From: Rebecca billardiae RCC1528
Lineage: Eukaryota; Haptophyta
Length of the DNA stretch: 64,000 bases
Assembly: GCA_965240325.2 (NCBI GenBank)
Contig: OZ251235.1
Coordinates: 2,046,001-2,110,000, forward strand
Reading direction: 5' to 3'
The notes under the pieces are model-generated. The model was not told the DNA's origin and did not search any database. It saw only the letters and a list, made by a program, of their open reading frames with translations. Of this stretch, positions 9,937-21,286 are shown one piece after another. Positions within the stretch are counted from its first letter, which is position 1. Each line of letters starts with the position of its first letter. The position numbers were made by a program, and so were the translations under genes.

Positions 9937-11003
9937 TGACCTCGGAGCCGGTGGGACCAGCCCCGCCGTACGTGCGCTGTACGTTTTTAATATAAATAAT
10001 AATAAAGCAGAGCGTAGTAGTGTAACACAGGCCTCGCAGGCGGACGGCTGAACGAATTTTTCCGGCGGCGCTACCATCGGCGACGGCTTCATGGGCGGTG
10101 ACGGTTGGCGGGCGTCAATCTCGCCTGCCTGAGCTGTGTGCGTACTAACTACTACCTCTTATTCTTAGTAAACTGTAACTCTTGAGTAACTCAGTACTAA
10201 TATGTATTTACTAATGTCGTAACTCCGAACTCGGCGGCCCGCGCTCCGATTATGATTTATGACCGTGATATACGCCTACGGCATATCAGATTATAGGGCC
10301 GTGCTGGAAGCAGAGTGCGGTACGTACTTATACCGAACCGCAGAGGCAGAGGGCACCGAGACTTAAGCGAGAGCGGAGCTAGGCGAGACCACAGGCAGAG
10401 AGGCTGCGAGGCCGAGTGGCAGTGCCGAGTGCCGCCGAGACCCGAGTGACGCGGCCGTGCGGGCGTGGTCGTGGATGGACGCCGCATGCCCCAGGGTGCG
10501 GCCTGCCGCACTGGTCTGCGGCGCAGCGGCTCCGGGTCAGGGTCAGCTGCGGCAGCGGCGCCGCGCCGCGACGGCACTTCGTACGAATGCGACTCCCGTC
10601 GATCCTCACGTATCAGAGACACCATGAGACTCGCGGCCACGGCCGCAGCGCGCGCCGGGCCTGCGCGAACGCCTGTCGTCCCAGGGGCGGGACTCGCAGA
10701 CGTCGGTTGGCGCTGCAGCTGGCGGCCTGGCTGGCGCCCGGTCACGTGCGCAGCGAGAGCGAGCAGGCGCACATCGTGGACGGGCACGCCTAGCAGGGGC
10801 GACCAGGAAGTGCGTGAGCTCGCCACGCGCGCAGCACTCACCTCACAACCGACACCGGCGCGCCCGCCAGTCCAGCACCAACCGAGCAGCCATGCGCACG
10901 ATGGCGGCGCCGAGCGCTCGGCGTGCCGGCGACGGCGGCGTCATGGCAGCGCGAGCCGAGCGCGGACGCGCGGTAGCGCCCGTGTGCCTGCGCGGCCGCC
11001 GCC
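9937..11003. other. Intergenic region with dispersed repeat 1 copy B
   Basis: Repeat 1 copy B is at 10029-10177. The remainder (10200-11003) is GC-rich with open frames on both strands but no recognisable domain, so I do not call a gene. A weak minus-strand frame at 10257-10841 is low-complexity Arg/Ala/Pro. Confidence 0.45.
10029..10177 (+). repeat. Dispersed repeat 1, copy B
   Basis: Matches 3700-3860 in the same orientation with a few indels, for example a short insertion ACTAACTACTAC before CTTATTCTTAGTAAACTG. Confidence 0.8.
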
Positions 11004-11639
11004 TCACCGATGCCGCGCGCCCGTCGGGCTGAGCGGCTGCTCGCTGTAGATTGACCGCGACTGAGAGACGTGCAGCCTCATCAGCCGCACGCTGCCGACG
11101 CGGCCGCCGCGCTCGGCGAGGGCGATGGCACTGAAGCCATGCCCGTCGGTGAGCGTGGGGTCAGCCCCCGCGTCGAGCAGTATCTTCACGCACGTGCCGT
11201 GCCCGTGCGTCGCGACGAGATGAAGCGCGGTTTGGCCGGCATTGTCGAGCGCGTGCACGTCCGCGCCAGCGTCGAGCAGTATGCGAATGCAGCCGTTCTG
11301 CCCTTCCGTGGCCGCGTAGTGCAGGGCGGTGCGCCCCTGGCTCGTGCGCGCATCGAGACACCCCTTCCCACTGCTCTCGATCCACGCCTGCAGCGCGCGC
11401 GTGTCGCCGCCCGCAGCCGCGTGCGCGATGCCGGACGGCAGCCTCCCCGGGTTCTTTCTCGCCTCCTCGTAGTCCTGAAAGATGAAGGGCGTGCGCCGCC
11501 GCCGCCGCCGGCCCGAGCACAGGCGCGAGCACACGAACAGGCACGCGGTGATGGCCACACCCAGCGCGAGGTGCGCCCACGGGTTCACGCCTCGCCGCGC
11601 GAACTGGACCGGCGCAACGCCGCCTTGCCTCGACGACAT
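11004..11639 (-). CDS. Membrane-anchored ankyrin-repeat protein
   Basis: This is a 211-aa protein starting at ATG 11639. A single hydrophobic segment near residues 22-42 (HLALGVAITACLFVCSRLC), followed by an Arg cluster, predicts an N-terminal membrane anchor. About three ankyrin repeats follow. Two are clear (GRTALHYAATEGQNGCIRIL then LDAGADVHA; GQTALHLVATHGHGTCVKIL then LDAGADPTL) and one is weaker (FSAIALAERGG). Ankyrin repeats bind proteins; the partner is unknown. It is head to head with the ataxin-2 gene (406 bp apart). There is no intron. The annotation rests on the repeats and hydrophobicity only. Confidence 0.8.
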   Translation of the reverse strand: MSSRQGGVAPVQFARRGVNPWAHLALGVAITACLFVCSRLCSGRRRRRRTPFIFQDYEEARKNPGRLPSGIAHAAAGGDTRALQAWIESSGKGCLDARTSQGRTALHYAATEGQNGCIRILLDAGADVHALDNAGQTALHLVATHGHGTCVKILLDAGADPTLTDGHGFSAIALAERGGRVGSVRLMRLHVSQSRSIYSEQPLSPTGARHR

Positions 11640-12045
11640 CGCTCGTCGCTGGGACAGGCTGCTGAGTTGACCCTTGACCGATCGGCAGCAAGCGCGCGGG
11701 CCCAGTCTGAAATCCAGCCGGGCAGACCACCCTTGCCGGCATGCTGAATCTCGCGAGCGGTTCTCGTCAACTGAGTCCCTGCGGCGGCGGGCCCGCGCGA
11801 AGTCTCGTTCCGCTCACGACTTTCGTCGCCTAGGTGAGATGGCGCCGCCGGCGCGCCCGCCGGCGGACACCACGCTGCATGCACGCCGCCGCCGTGCTGC
11901 GGCTCGATCCCGTGCGTTGACTCTGACAGAAACTCGCCCCACCCCGCCTGGCCCGCCGCCTGCAGGCACGCCGCACACGTGCCCGGCGCGAGCGCGCACG
12001 AGTGCACTTTGGCCCTAGCGGCACCCTCCTGATTCCTGCGGCACG
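11640..12045. promoter_or_regulatory. Divergent intergenic region between ankyrin and ataxin-2 genes
   Basis: The two genes point away from each other, so both 5' regions lie here. No specific motif is recognised. Confidence 0.4.
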
Positions 12046-14271
12046 ATGAGCGACATCCAGACGCAGACGTCGTCGAATCGGTTCTTCTACGTCATTTCCA
12101 ACTTTGTGGTGCGCCTGCCCGCCGCGCCGCCCCGTGCTCCCGCCCGCCAGTTGTCGTGCGATGCTCGGCCACCCACGCGTGCCGTGACTGTGTGCACGCC
12201 CGCGCTGCCCGCGCTGCGGACTGGACGCAGGGCCGCACGGTGACGCTGCAGCACAAGGACGGGGGCGAGTACGAGGGCGTGGTCCACGCCTTCGCCATCC
12301 CGCAAGGCATCGAGCTGCTCCTCGTCTCGCGCAAGGGCCGGCTCGACGAGCGCGCCAAGAAGCCGGAGAAGCGCGTTCTCTTTGCGATCGCCGACATTGT
12401 GCGCATTGACTGTAAGTACAACATGATGGAGGACGTGCACGGCACGCGCACTCACGGTGCGGCGCGGCTGAGCGCGCACGCGCACTCTCACACGCCGCGC
12501 CTCCCGCGCGCCGCGCCGGCCGTGTCGGCCAGCGCGCCGCGCCCGCGCCCGCGCCGCGCGCTCTCGCGCGCGTCCGCGCCCGCCAACGCGCCACGCCGCG
12601 CCCCGCCCTGCCGCCCGCGCGCGCACGCAGTGCTCAACGAGGTGCGCGCGGACACGGAGATCTCGTCGGGCACGCGCGGGGAGGAGCGCCCGCTGCAGGC
12701 GTGGGTGCAATCGGACGACGGCACGCCAGGATCTGCCGCACCGCCCGCCGTGCCCCTAGAGTGCGCGCACGCGCGCGCACCGCTTGCCGTGGAGCTGGGG
12801 CGGCGGCGCGAGCGCGCGCGAGGCGCGCCGACCCTCACACGGCGCCACGCACGCGCGCCTCCGCGCCGCGGCGCTCCGCAGCGACTGGGACGACGTGAAC
12901 CGCAAGAAGCAGTTCGCCGGCTGGGACCAGTTCACCGTGAACGAGCAGCAGTTTGGCGTCAAGTCGACATATGACGAAACGCTGTACACGACCGTTCTGG
13001 ACAAGGGCAAGGTGAGCCGCGAGCAGGAGGCGGTGGCGAACAAGCTCGCGGCGGAGATCGAGGGGACGGCGGCGACGCACGCGCACATCGCGGAGGAGCG
13101 CGGGCAGGAGATCGAGGGCAACGACAAGTACGACGAGGAGGCGCGCTACTCGACCGTGCTGCGCGCGGGTGAGGAAGGGATACAGGCGGTCGGCGCGGGG
13201 GCGGGCGGCGGCGGGCAGGGCGGTGGCGGCGCACAGGGCGCGGATGGCAGGAGCGGCGAGGCGAGAGCAGACGCGAGCGCGAGCAGCGGCGCGCCCGCCG
13301 CCGAGCCCGCCAAGTCCAAGCTCAACCCGAACGCCAAGTCTTTCGTCTTCAACCCGAAGGCGAAGGCGTTCGTGCCTGGCGGGAGCGGCTCTGGCGGCGC
13401 GCGGCCAGCCATGCCGGCTGTCGCGGGGCAGTATGGCTGCGCGGGCTTCCCGGCGAACGCGGTGCGTGCGCGCGGCGCAGGGCCCCGCCGCGCGCCGAGG
13501 AGATACGCCGTCGTGCACGACCGCCGGCCGGCATGCCCGGGGCGTTCTTTACCCCGCGCCCTCCGCGGCTGCGGCCGCGGCCGCGGTTGCGCTTCTGCGG
13601 TCGGTGCTCACACGAGCGGCACCTGTGCACGCGCGCTCCTCCCCTGCGCTGTCGTTCGCAGGGCATGATGTACCCGGGTGCGGCGGCGGGCATGGGCGCG
13701 GCCCCGGGGGGGATGCCGGTGAGCCCCGGCCCGTACCAGCAGATGATGCGGCCCGGTGCGCGCCCGCTGCGCGCGCCCGCACTGCGCGCACGAGCAGCGC
13801 GCTCGCGCCGCGTGCTCGCACCGCGCCGTATCCCGCCGCCCGCGCGCCTGCCTGCCTCTTGTGCGCATCTCAAGCAGCACCCGGCATGCTCCCTCCTCCC
13901 TCGCTCACTCTCTCGCCCGCGCAGGCAACCCGCAGTACATGCTGGGGGGCGCACAGGGGTTCCCGTCCGGCTCGCCGCCGCAGATGCCGATGGGGAGCAT
14001 GGGCGGCGGCATGGTGAGAGCACCGCCAAACTACCCGATGCCGCCGACACCGCCGGGGCAGGGCATGTTCCCGCCCGGCGCTGCGCAGATGGCGGCCATG
14101 CGCGGCATGCAGGCGGGCTCGTTCGCGCCCTACTCGATGATGGGTGGCCAGCCGCAGGGGATGACCGTGCCGAGCCCCGGAGCGCCCGGGCGCTTCCAGG
14201 GAGCGCCGCCGAGCGGCTTTGGCGGGCCGCAGCCTCCCCGCCAGGCGACGTACCAGCCGCGGATGGGCTAG
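12046..14271 (+). CDS. ATXN2: Ataxin-2 homologue (Lsm, LsmAD, PAM2), six exons
   Basis: RNA-binding translation and mRNA-stability factor of stress granules. Exons: 12046-12108, 12231-12411, 12631-12700, 12882-13461, 13662-13755 and 13925-14271 (444 aa). All joins keep frame: phases 0, 1, 2, 0, 1. The N-terminal Lsm-type domain covers GRTVTLQHKDGGEYEGVVHA to the IVRID strand. The LsmAD part begins LNEVRADTEISSG and includes DWDDVNRKKQFAGW and NEQQFGVKSTYDETLY. The SKLNPNAKSFVF motif in exon 4 is a PAM2 peptide that binds poly(A)-binding protein. The tail is rich in Gly, Met and Pro, typical of disordered ataxin-2 tails. Donors include GTAAGT at 12412 and GTGCGC-type sites. The alignment of domains across five predicted introns makes the assignment strong. 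Confidence 0.92.
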
Positions 14272-17200
14272 CGGTGGCGCCTGCTCACTCGTATCAGTTC
14301 GCACAACACTCAGCAGCTCGCTCACAGCGCCGTCGCCGGTGGCGTGGAGGGACTGGCGTTGGACGGGCAGTTGCCAGTTGGTGTCCCGTGTTGGAAGTTG
14401 GCGCGGGAGTCGGCCGTTCCGCGCCGCGGCTCTCGGCCTCCGTGACCAGTCTGGCGTCTGGCTTGTGGCTGCCCGCGCTCGTCGACGTCATGGGCGGCTG
14501 CCTGGGCCTGGGCCGCGCTGGCGGGCTGGCAGACTCACGACTTGTGTCCGAAGGCGTATTGCCGTGGATGTGACATCATCATCCGTGATAATGTAAGACG
14601 ACGACCGTCACTAGACTTAGGGGGGCCAAACCGCTCATTTAAAAAGAAAATCAAAGCCGCGGCGCATTTTCGCTCCTCCTTCGGCCTTTTAGGGTGGCGC
14701 GGAGCCTTTTTCTCGGACCCCGCTCGAAAACCGAGCTCCGACGCGTTCGGGCGCTCAGAGCTCGGTTCCGCTCGAGCACGAGCGGCCGGAGGCAGTGGAC
14801 CGCCGCGCGCTCGCGACCTCTGAGACGCCGATATGGTCTCGGGTGCGCGCGCGCGTGACGCTGGTGGGCGCTACTGGCCCGTGCCTTTGCGCCACCAGCG
14901 GCTCACCACCCGCTTCTTGGCCACCTCGCGCCGTGCGCGGCGCGCGTCGGCCGGCTTGAATTGGTGCGCTGCGTACGCCCGCTACGCTACCGCACGGTGT
15001 GGCGCATGATCAACTCGGACCAATGAGATCGATGCTCGGACCAATCGTCCATGTATGTCTGTGAATGCCAAGCTCGCCTAACCTGCCCTACTGCGCCGGA
15101 ATCGCCGTCAGCAGACCGGCGCGAGCTCGCGCACAACACCTCCGCGGAGCTCGCAACTGTCATGTTCCGCTTGTAGGGCCCGTGTTTGCACCTGCCGTGG
15201 CACTTGCGATGGTCAGTACGTTGGGTATGGGTCACGTGTGCCCGCTGATGGCGTCGGGGCGCCTCCCATTCGCCTCTCAGGACGTCGCGGACGTGCTCGC
15301 AGGCAGCGGTTGGCTCATTCGACAGGTCCGACGTGCACTCGACCGTGCCTGCAAGCGCGCCCCTGTGACGCTCATGCCTGCAGAAGCAGATGCAGATGGG
15401 CCCCCATGCACCCTGGTGCGCCCAAGACCGGCGGGAGCGTCAGAGACCTTCTCAATCTTGACACCTTGCACACGCCGGCGCTTGCCGTTGGGCTCTGCGC
15501 AGCCAGCCAGGAGCGCCGAACAGCGCCGGATCAGCCTCTGTAGGCCGAATATCCGCCCCAAAGCCCAGAAATAGCGCGGAACAGGGTAGGGCATACCTAT
15601 ATGGACCGATCCCATCCAGCCTGGTTTGGTGCAGAGACGCCAGCCACCGCCTGGAGCAGGCGTTTGCTGCCGAATCGCATGCTCGGCACTGTGCCGCACT
15701 GCGACGACGACAGATTTGACCTGCCTCGTAGGTCTCGGCCAGGGAGCGGTGACGGTTGGCTCGAGTGACTTTAAACCTTGACTATGACCGAGAGCACTCC
15801 CGGGCTGAGGACGTGGGGCCGGTGCTTTGGGTCTACTATGTCTGCAATACGCCGTACGCGTGGCCGTATACACAGTCTGAAAACGTATCTCGCAGCTCGA
15901 GATCAGACGAGACTGTATTCATCAGCATGGCGCCTATATACACGGTGGGTATGTAACGACCAGTGGCTTCCAGGAAACTACATATTTGACAGCCTGCCAG
16001 TACACCGCCTATATCGCATGTTGGGACCTGCTGCTGCTGGGGACTCAGAACGATCTCGCCGAGATGCTCTATCAAACTGAGGTCGACATGGTCTATATGT
16101 CACATATAGGACGGCCGTTACATGCCGTTTCCAATAAGTTCAGGCTCATTCTAATAGGTAAATATGGTAGCCGTTACGCCCTATAATCAGGGTATGTGCA
16201 CCTGATTTTTTTACATGGCCGGCCCAGACCCCTCCAGAGGGCAAATGATCCAGCCCGAAATCAGCTCTAAACACTCGCTAGGACCCGCGCTCGTGGCCGT
16301 CAGTAACGCTACAGTGCCACTTTGGCCCCCCTAGACTCACTAGTCACGACGTGACCCATTAGGGTCCCCTCTCAGGATAGTTCGGCCAGCAGTAGTGGAT
16401 ACTCGATCTCATTATAGCTGCTACTTGCTAGCCTGCTAAGCGCCGTGTGTCTCGACCAACTACTGCAGCAGGCGGGGATGCTGCATGTCTAAGTCTTGCG
16501 TGTGCCACAATAATTCACAAATCTGCTCGATCGTGCCGCGTGCTCTCATATGCACATGCACTGGTTCTCCTTGGCGGCTGCACGGCACCATATTCAAAGT
16601 GCACACCGGCCTTCAGTCAGACGCTGCAGGGCAGCTCATGTAGCCGCATGTAGTGCAGTCACGGTGCGGAGCTCGGGTCCGCTGCTGCCAGCGGCCCACT
16701 ACCTGCTGATGGGGTGTGCCCTGGCGGCTGGCGCACAGGCCACAGCACACAAGGCTCCGCCGAAAATAATGAGCGGCGCGCGCGCAGTTGTGCTACCGTT
16801 ACAACTGCCGTGTACAAGATGGGACCCAGTAAAAGAGGCGTGGGAGCCAGCCGAGAGCCCGTGTCGGCCACACCGTCACGCCCGAGCTGCCGGTGTCGCG
16901 TGCTGCCCTGAAGACAGAAGAGGCCTCCCATTGTCGGCTGAACCGCTGAAGTCATTAGATGGGATTGATGGGTGGGGGCCAACTCCACCGAATCGGTGGA
17001 CTGACTGGGGTGACTGCACTGCATGCGGCTACAAGCTGCCCTGCGCCTGACTGTAGTCGTGCACTTTGAATGGTGCCGTGGAGCTCGGGTCCACTTCCCT
17101 GTGCGTGCCACTGTGGTTTCTGTTCAGGCGGTGTCGCAGAGCGATCCTACCGCAGGCTACTCTTAGGTCGAGGCCCTGCGCAAACTAAGGCGGCGCGGCG

Positions 17201-17763
17201 GCGGCCGACCAGCAGCGCCAGCTACTTGCAGCAGTAAATTGTCAGTACGTAGTCTTGAGCAGCAGTAGAGTGGAGCCTAGCTAGCATCATACGGCGCTCG
17301 AGCCGCGCCAGCAGCTTCATCGTTCACGGTAGCGTGTGCTCACATGCTACGACTGCCGGCCCGCCCTGCCGCCAGAGGTAGCACGCACTTGTGCAGGCCG
17401 TCGGCTGAGCCAGGTGCTCCCGAGGCTGCGGTTGGCCGGCCGGGCGCCAGCGGCGCAAGCGTGCACAGCGGCCGCGAGTAGGCGAGAGAGAGCTGGCTGG
17501 CGGAGGCGACGTTAAGCGCCGGCCGAGTCGGCACTAGCCAGTGACGAGGCGTGCAGCGCGCGGCGGCGGCGCGCGTGCCAAACATCAATAAGAAGCTGCC
17601 GGCAGGGACCACGCCAGCCCGCTCGGCATGCGCGCCGTAGCGGCCGCATCACGAGCCCCTGGTGGGGTCCACCTCCGCGCTCCACTGCGGGACCGGAGCG
17701 GCGGTCACTTTTATTGATGCTCTCCGCGCTTGGCACCTATAGCTGGGCGCATCCTGCAGCCAC

Positions 17764-17794
<31 letters not shown>

Positions 17795-18189
17795 TGATAT
17801 TGATATTGATATTGATATTGATATTGGGCCCGGGGCCGGGTGTGAGACTGTGACTCGGTCGTCAAGCCGCATGCGGACTCAACTGACAACTGTGTCTGTG
17901 ATGAATAAACTGAGCCAGGCGCCGGCGGCTCGGCGGCTGCCAGCAGCGGCCAGTCGCCAGCTAGCAGCCACGGTCAGCCCAGGCCGCGCGGCCGGTCACG
18001 GTGGGCCCACCGAGGGCCCACCGGCCAGTCCGGTTGGGCGGTGGCTGGCTGGTCACGGTGGGCTGGTCAGGTGGCGCAGCGGCAGCAGCACAGCTCGGCA
18101 CCGCAGCTCGGTCCGATCAGGTGTCACAGGTGAGGGCGGGCGTCCATGACGACAGAAGGGCGCAGTAGACTAGCGCCGGACGATCCGCC
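14272..18189. other. Long gene-poor region
   Basis: No gene is supported. Open frames at 15065-15574 and elsewhere carry no recognisable domain and are interrupted on all sides. The region contains a (TA)n/(GATATT)n microsatellite at 17766-17826 and mixed-composition unique DNA. A small unrecognised gene cannot be excluded around 15209-15574. Confidence 0.45.
17766..17826. repeat. (TA)n followed by (GATATT)n microsatellite
   Basis: About 28 bp of TA repeats pass directly into about five GATATT hexamers. Confidence 0.95.
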
Positions 18190-18672
18190 TCAGTGCGCTT
18201 CACGCACGGCCATCGGCACGAGACTTGATGCACCACCACCCCGCAGGATGTCGCCCAGGTGCAGCGTTCTGGCGAATGCCTCCTGGGCATCGCGCCCACC
18301 TAGCGGCGCGCTGTGCACAACGATCAGGAATGAGTGCGAGAGGTGCTGGACCATGAGTGTGCTTCTGGCGATGCTCTCCAGCGGCAACGCTTTCCGAGCT
18401 CCCGACACGCCCATGACGAAATCGACCTCGCGGCGGACGATGGTGTAGTGCCGATCGTTGAAGCCGACCGCGGCAGGCGCGTCTTCCTGAAAGCACGCGG
18501 GCAACGCGCGCCACGACTCTGGCCGGAGGCGCTGGAGCGACCCATGCGCGGCGATGCATTCACCATCGGGGGCGATCAGCGCGGCCCCATTGATGAGATC
18601 TCCACCGCGACCGCGGAGGTCCAAGTGAACCTCGATCAGCTCAGCCCACGGAGCATGCGGCGCAGTTGCCAT
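18190..18672 (-). CDS. Profilin-like protein
   Basis: This is a 160-aa protein from ATG 18672. The order of features resembles profilin. An N-terminal helix contains a Trp (HAPWAELIEVHLDL), followed by the INGAALIAPDGECIAAHG strand pair, which matches the profilin pattern aAiig.DG...A. Then come a helix with RPESWRALPACF, a two-strand hairpin RHYTIVRREVDFVMGVSG and a late STLMVQHLSHSFLIVVHS strand. It is longer than typical profilins (about 125-140 aa) by a C-terminal tail. Profilin binds actin monomers and poly-proline. The assignment is by fold pattern and is moderate; a roadblock/longin-like alpha-beta protein is the main alternative. A minisatellite sits just upstream of its 5' end. Confidence 0.5.
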   Translation of the reverse strand: MATAPHAPWAELIEVHLDLRGRGGDLINGAALIAPDGECIAAHGSLQRLRPESWRALPACFQEDAPAAVGFNDRHYTIVRREVDFVMGVSGARKALPLESIARSTLMVQHLSHSFLIVVHSAPLGGRDAQEAFARTLHLGDILRGGGASSLVPMAVREAH

Positions 18673-18809
18673 CGTGAGTTCGACCAGGGGGTCAGAAGTA
18701 GCCAGCGCCCGCCCTTTTACCTGTGCCAACGGCCGCGTCGCCACCCCACCGGAAGCGGCTGCTGGCGCGGTGGCGCCTGGCGGCTGTTTCCCGGGAACAA
18801 GTTACTTGG

Positions 18810-19375
18810 TCCGCCAGCAGCCCTCCCGCCCCGCCCTATCAATTCTGCTTGCACCCACCGCTGGCGGCGCTCGTGGCGAGGCCCGCTGGCGGCCCCGCTC
18901 GCGCCTGGCGACAAATACGTACTCGCCCGTAGCTATGGCGCTTGCAGAAGGGCCGCCAGCAGCTCTTCCGCCCCGCAAAATCAATATGCCTTGCACCCGC
19001 CGCTGGCGGCGCTCGTGGCGAGGCCCCGCTGGCAGCCCCGCTCGGGCCTGGCGACAAATACGTACTCGCCCGTAGCTATGCCGCTTGCACGGAAAGGCCG
19101 CCAGCAGCCCTTCCGCCCCGCAAAATCAATGACAATATGCTTTCACCCGCCGCTGGCGGCGCTCGTGGGCGAGGCCCCGGTTGGCGGCCCGCTCGCGCCT
19201 CCAGGGCGACAAAGACATACCGTCTCGCCCGTAGCTACTATCTATGCCGCTTGCAGAAGGGCCGCCAGCGGCCCTGCTTCCGCCCCGCAAAATCAACTAT
19301 GCTCGCACCCGCCGCTGGCGGCGCTCGTGGCGAGGCCCGCTGGCGGCCCCGCTCGCGCCTGGCGACAATATGCAG
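18810..19375. repeat. Minisatellite, four units of 142-162 bp
   Basis: The anchor GCTGGCGGCGCTCGTGG recurs at 18860, 19002, 19152 and 19314. Each unit also contains GGGCCGCCAGC, ACGTACTCGCCCGTAGCTAT (or variants) and CCGCCCCGCAAAATCAA, with small indels between units. Inverted GCCGCCAGC / GCTGGCGGC pairs occur within each unit. Confidence 0.9.
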
Positions 19376-19567
19376 GCTATGGTCCGGTAGAGGGCGATGG
19401 AGCTGATGAGCGGCACTGGCGCCTGGCGTCCGTGTCACCGTCCTCTTTACTCTACTTATAGTATAGTAGTTAGACAATCACCAGTTATTGTACCAATAAC
19501 CCCACATATAGCTACTAGGCAGCACTGCCTCGGAGCAATGCCTCCAATGCTATTCTTATAGCATTGC

Positions 19568-19569
<2 letters not shown>

Positions 19570-19648
<79 letters not shown>
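19570..19648. repeat. (TA)n microsatellite
   Basis: About 79 bp of pure TA, 36 bp downstream of the stop of the minus-strand secreted-protein gene. Confidence 0.95.
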
Positions 19649-19652
<4 letters not shown>

Positions 19653-19683
19653 CTATGCTGCAGGCGGCGTGGAGCAGTTGGCA

Positions 19684-20943
19684 TCAGTCTGAGAGTGAGT
19701 GGGCCAAGGGCAGCCTCTCTAGAGCTTCCTGGTCAAATGCGCAGTGGAAGGGCTGTCCCTTTGCGAGTGCGAAGATGTCCTGGCCATTGGTGCACAGGGT
19801 GGCAATCAGGCACACCTCGAGCATGAAGACAATCCTCCCCGAGTACAGTTGAGACTCTGTGTACCGCGACTCCGACACATCAGTGAGGAGCATGCGAGTC
19901 GAAAGCTTGGCTGGCGGTGTCGCAAAGACGATGCCTGCACCTCTAGTCTGGCCTGGCAGCGCGTTGAGCAGAGCACAGCACGTCCACTCGAGGTTGTGGC
20001 AGACTGTGTACGGCGGCAGCGAGCCCATCAACCAAAGGATAGCAAGGCCTGCTCGTTGGCATGCCACTGAGGCACGGATATGGCAATGAGTGGGCATCTC
20101 CGGGTTCAGCTGGCGATTGCAGTATTCTCGGTTGTGCAGGTCAAATCCCAAGAGCGCACGTACAGGCTGCTGGGCAGCGTGCTTATGCCCAGCAGCAGCT
20201 GTGTCAGGGTAGAGCGGCAGTTGCTCAGCATGCTCACACCCCGGACTCCCTTGGTTCCAGTTGCGCGCGCACACGTCGCCGCGTGCCATCGCTGCTCGCC
20301 ACGCGGGCAAACGCGCGCGCGCCGGAAGGCAGTTGCGCCTCGTAGTCCGCACAAAGCCGACTGAGCCCCACATGTGCCAGAAGGTGTGATGCCTGTCTGC
20401 AATGAACGCCTGGCATACTGGGCGAGAGAAGTTCACGTCCACGCCAAAACGGCTGGCAGCCAGGCGCGCCTTGCGGAGCCGCGTCCGGTCGAATGGCTTG
20501 TGAACGCTGCGGTTGACAACCTCGTTCTCCCATGGATTCGCCGGCGCCGACCCACCGCTTGGCTCAAAGGATAGCGCGCCTTCCCACCCTGGGATCTGCG
20601 GCCGAGCGCATGACATGTTTATATCGAGAGCTTGACGACCACTGGAACCGCAATGCGGGAGCGGCGGAAATTGGGCTGTCGTCGCACCGTCGGGTCCACC
20701 CCAAAGCCATCTCCACCAGCCCGATGCTGCCGAGGACTGCAAGCTGTGCCCGGGAGGGCTCGGCCGCAGCTCGCGGGCGCCGAGTCGTTTTGAGCTCCGC
20801 GCCGGCTGCTCATCTGCTGCGGGGGCATCCGCTAGAGGATGAGATGAGTGCTGGCACGCGTGCTGGCACTCGTCGCCGAGGCTGACGCACACATGGTTGG
20901 TCGCCACCAGCAGCATGACTGCGCTCGTCGCGCCGGCACGCAT
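19684..20943 (-). CDS. Unrecognised secreted, cysteine-containing protein A
   Basis: This is a 419-aa protein from ATG 20943; an upstream GTG in frame is rejected. The first about 23 residues (AGATSAVMLLVATNHVCVSLG) look like a signal peptide. The body is rich in Cys, His and Trp. The C-terminal half has a hydrophobic run LAILWLMGSLPPY followed by an LEWTCCALLNALPG motif. It is divergent from protein B, 343 bp away, and a weak shared pattern (hydrophobic helix, Pro, LxWxC) suggests the two may be related. I recognise no domain. Frame and signal peptide support a real gene; splicing could alter the 3' part. Confidence 0.45.
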   Translation of the reverse strand: MRAGATSAVMLLVATNHVCVSLGDECQHACQHSSHPLADAPAADEQPARSSKRLGARELRPSPPGHSLQSSAASGWWRWLWGGPDGATTAQFPPLPHCGSSGRQALDINMSCARPQIPGWEGALSFEPSGGSAPANPWENEVVNRSVHKPFDRTRLRKARLAASRFGVDVNFSRPVCQAFIADRHHTFWHMWGSVGFVRTTRRNCLPARARLPAWRAAMARGDVCARNWNQGSPGCEHAEQLPLYPDTAAAGHKHAAQQPVRALLGFDLHNREYCNRQLNPEMPTHCHIRASVACQRAGLAILWLMGSLPPYTVCHNLEWTCCALLNALPGQTRGAGIVFATPPAKLSTRMLLTDVSESRYTESQLYSGRIVFMLEVCLIATLCTNGQDIFALAKGQPFHCAFDQEALERLPLAHSLSD

Positions 20944-21286
20944 GCTGACGACGAGTGCCACGGCTCTCGAGGGCCGTCGCCAGGATTCAGCAGCGGAAGG
21001 TACTGTACATCAGAATGATGAGCTGATCGTATTACAGTACCCCCATACGCCCGCGCCGCGCCCGCAGGACGTATTGCAGTACTGGCAGCCACATCTGAGG
21101 CTGCAGCCAAGTTCGTATTATTTTGGACCAGAGCAAATAAACTTTACTCAGCAGTCCGGCTGGAGGCTTCGGCCGCCAGCCTGATCACCCGGAGCCCGTT
21201 ATAAAGGGGAATTTTAAAAAAAAAAGTCCATCAGTAGACTGTATCATACTGGTACGGGTAGCCGGCCGCACCAAGCCCGCGTCACG
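20944..21286. promoter_or_regulatory. Divergent intergenic region between secreted proteins A and B
   Basis: Both ATGs face outward from this 343-bp segment, so it should hold both promoters. An A-rich run (21216-21226) precedes protein B. No defined motif is recognised. Confidence 0.4.

Larger units (their letters stand above)
18673..19683. other. 5' flank of profilin-like gene: minisatellite and AT microsatellite
   Basis: Holds four units of a 142-162 bp minisatellite (18810-19375) and a (TA)n tract (19570-19648). No gene is seen. Confidence 0.6.

Noticed and set aside
10257-10841. 194-codon minus-strand frame as a gene
   Set aside because: Low-complexity Arg/Ala/Pro composition, no domain and equally long frames on the other strand.
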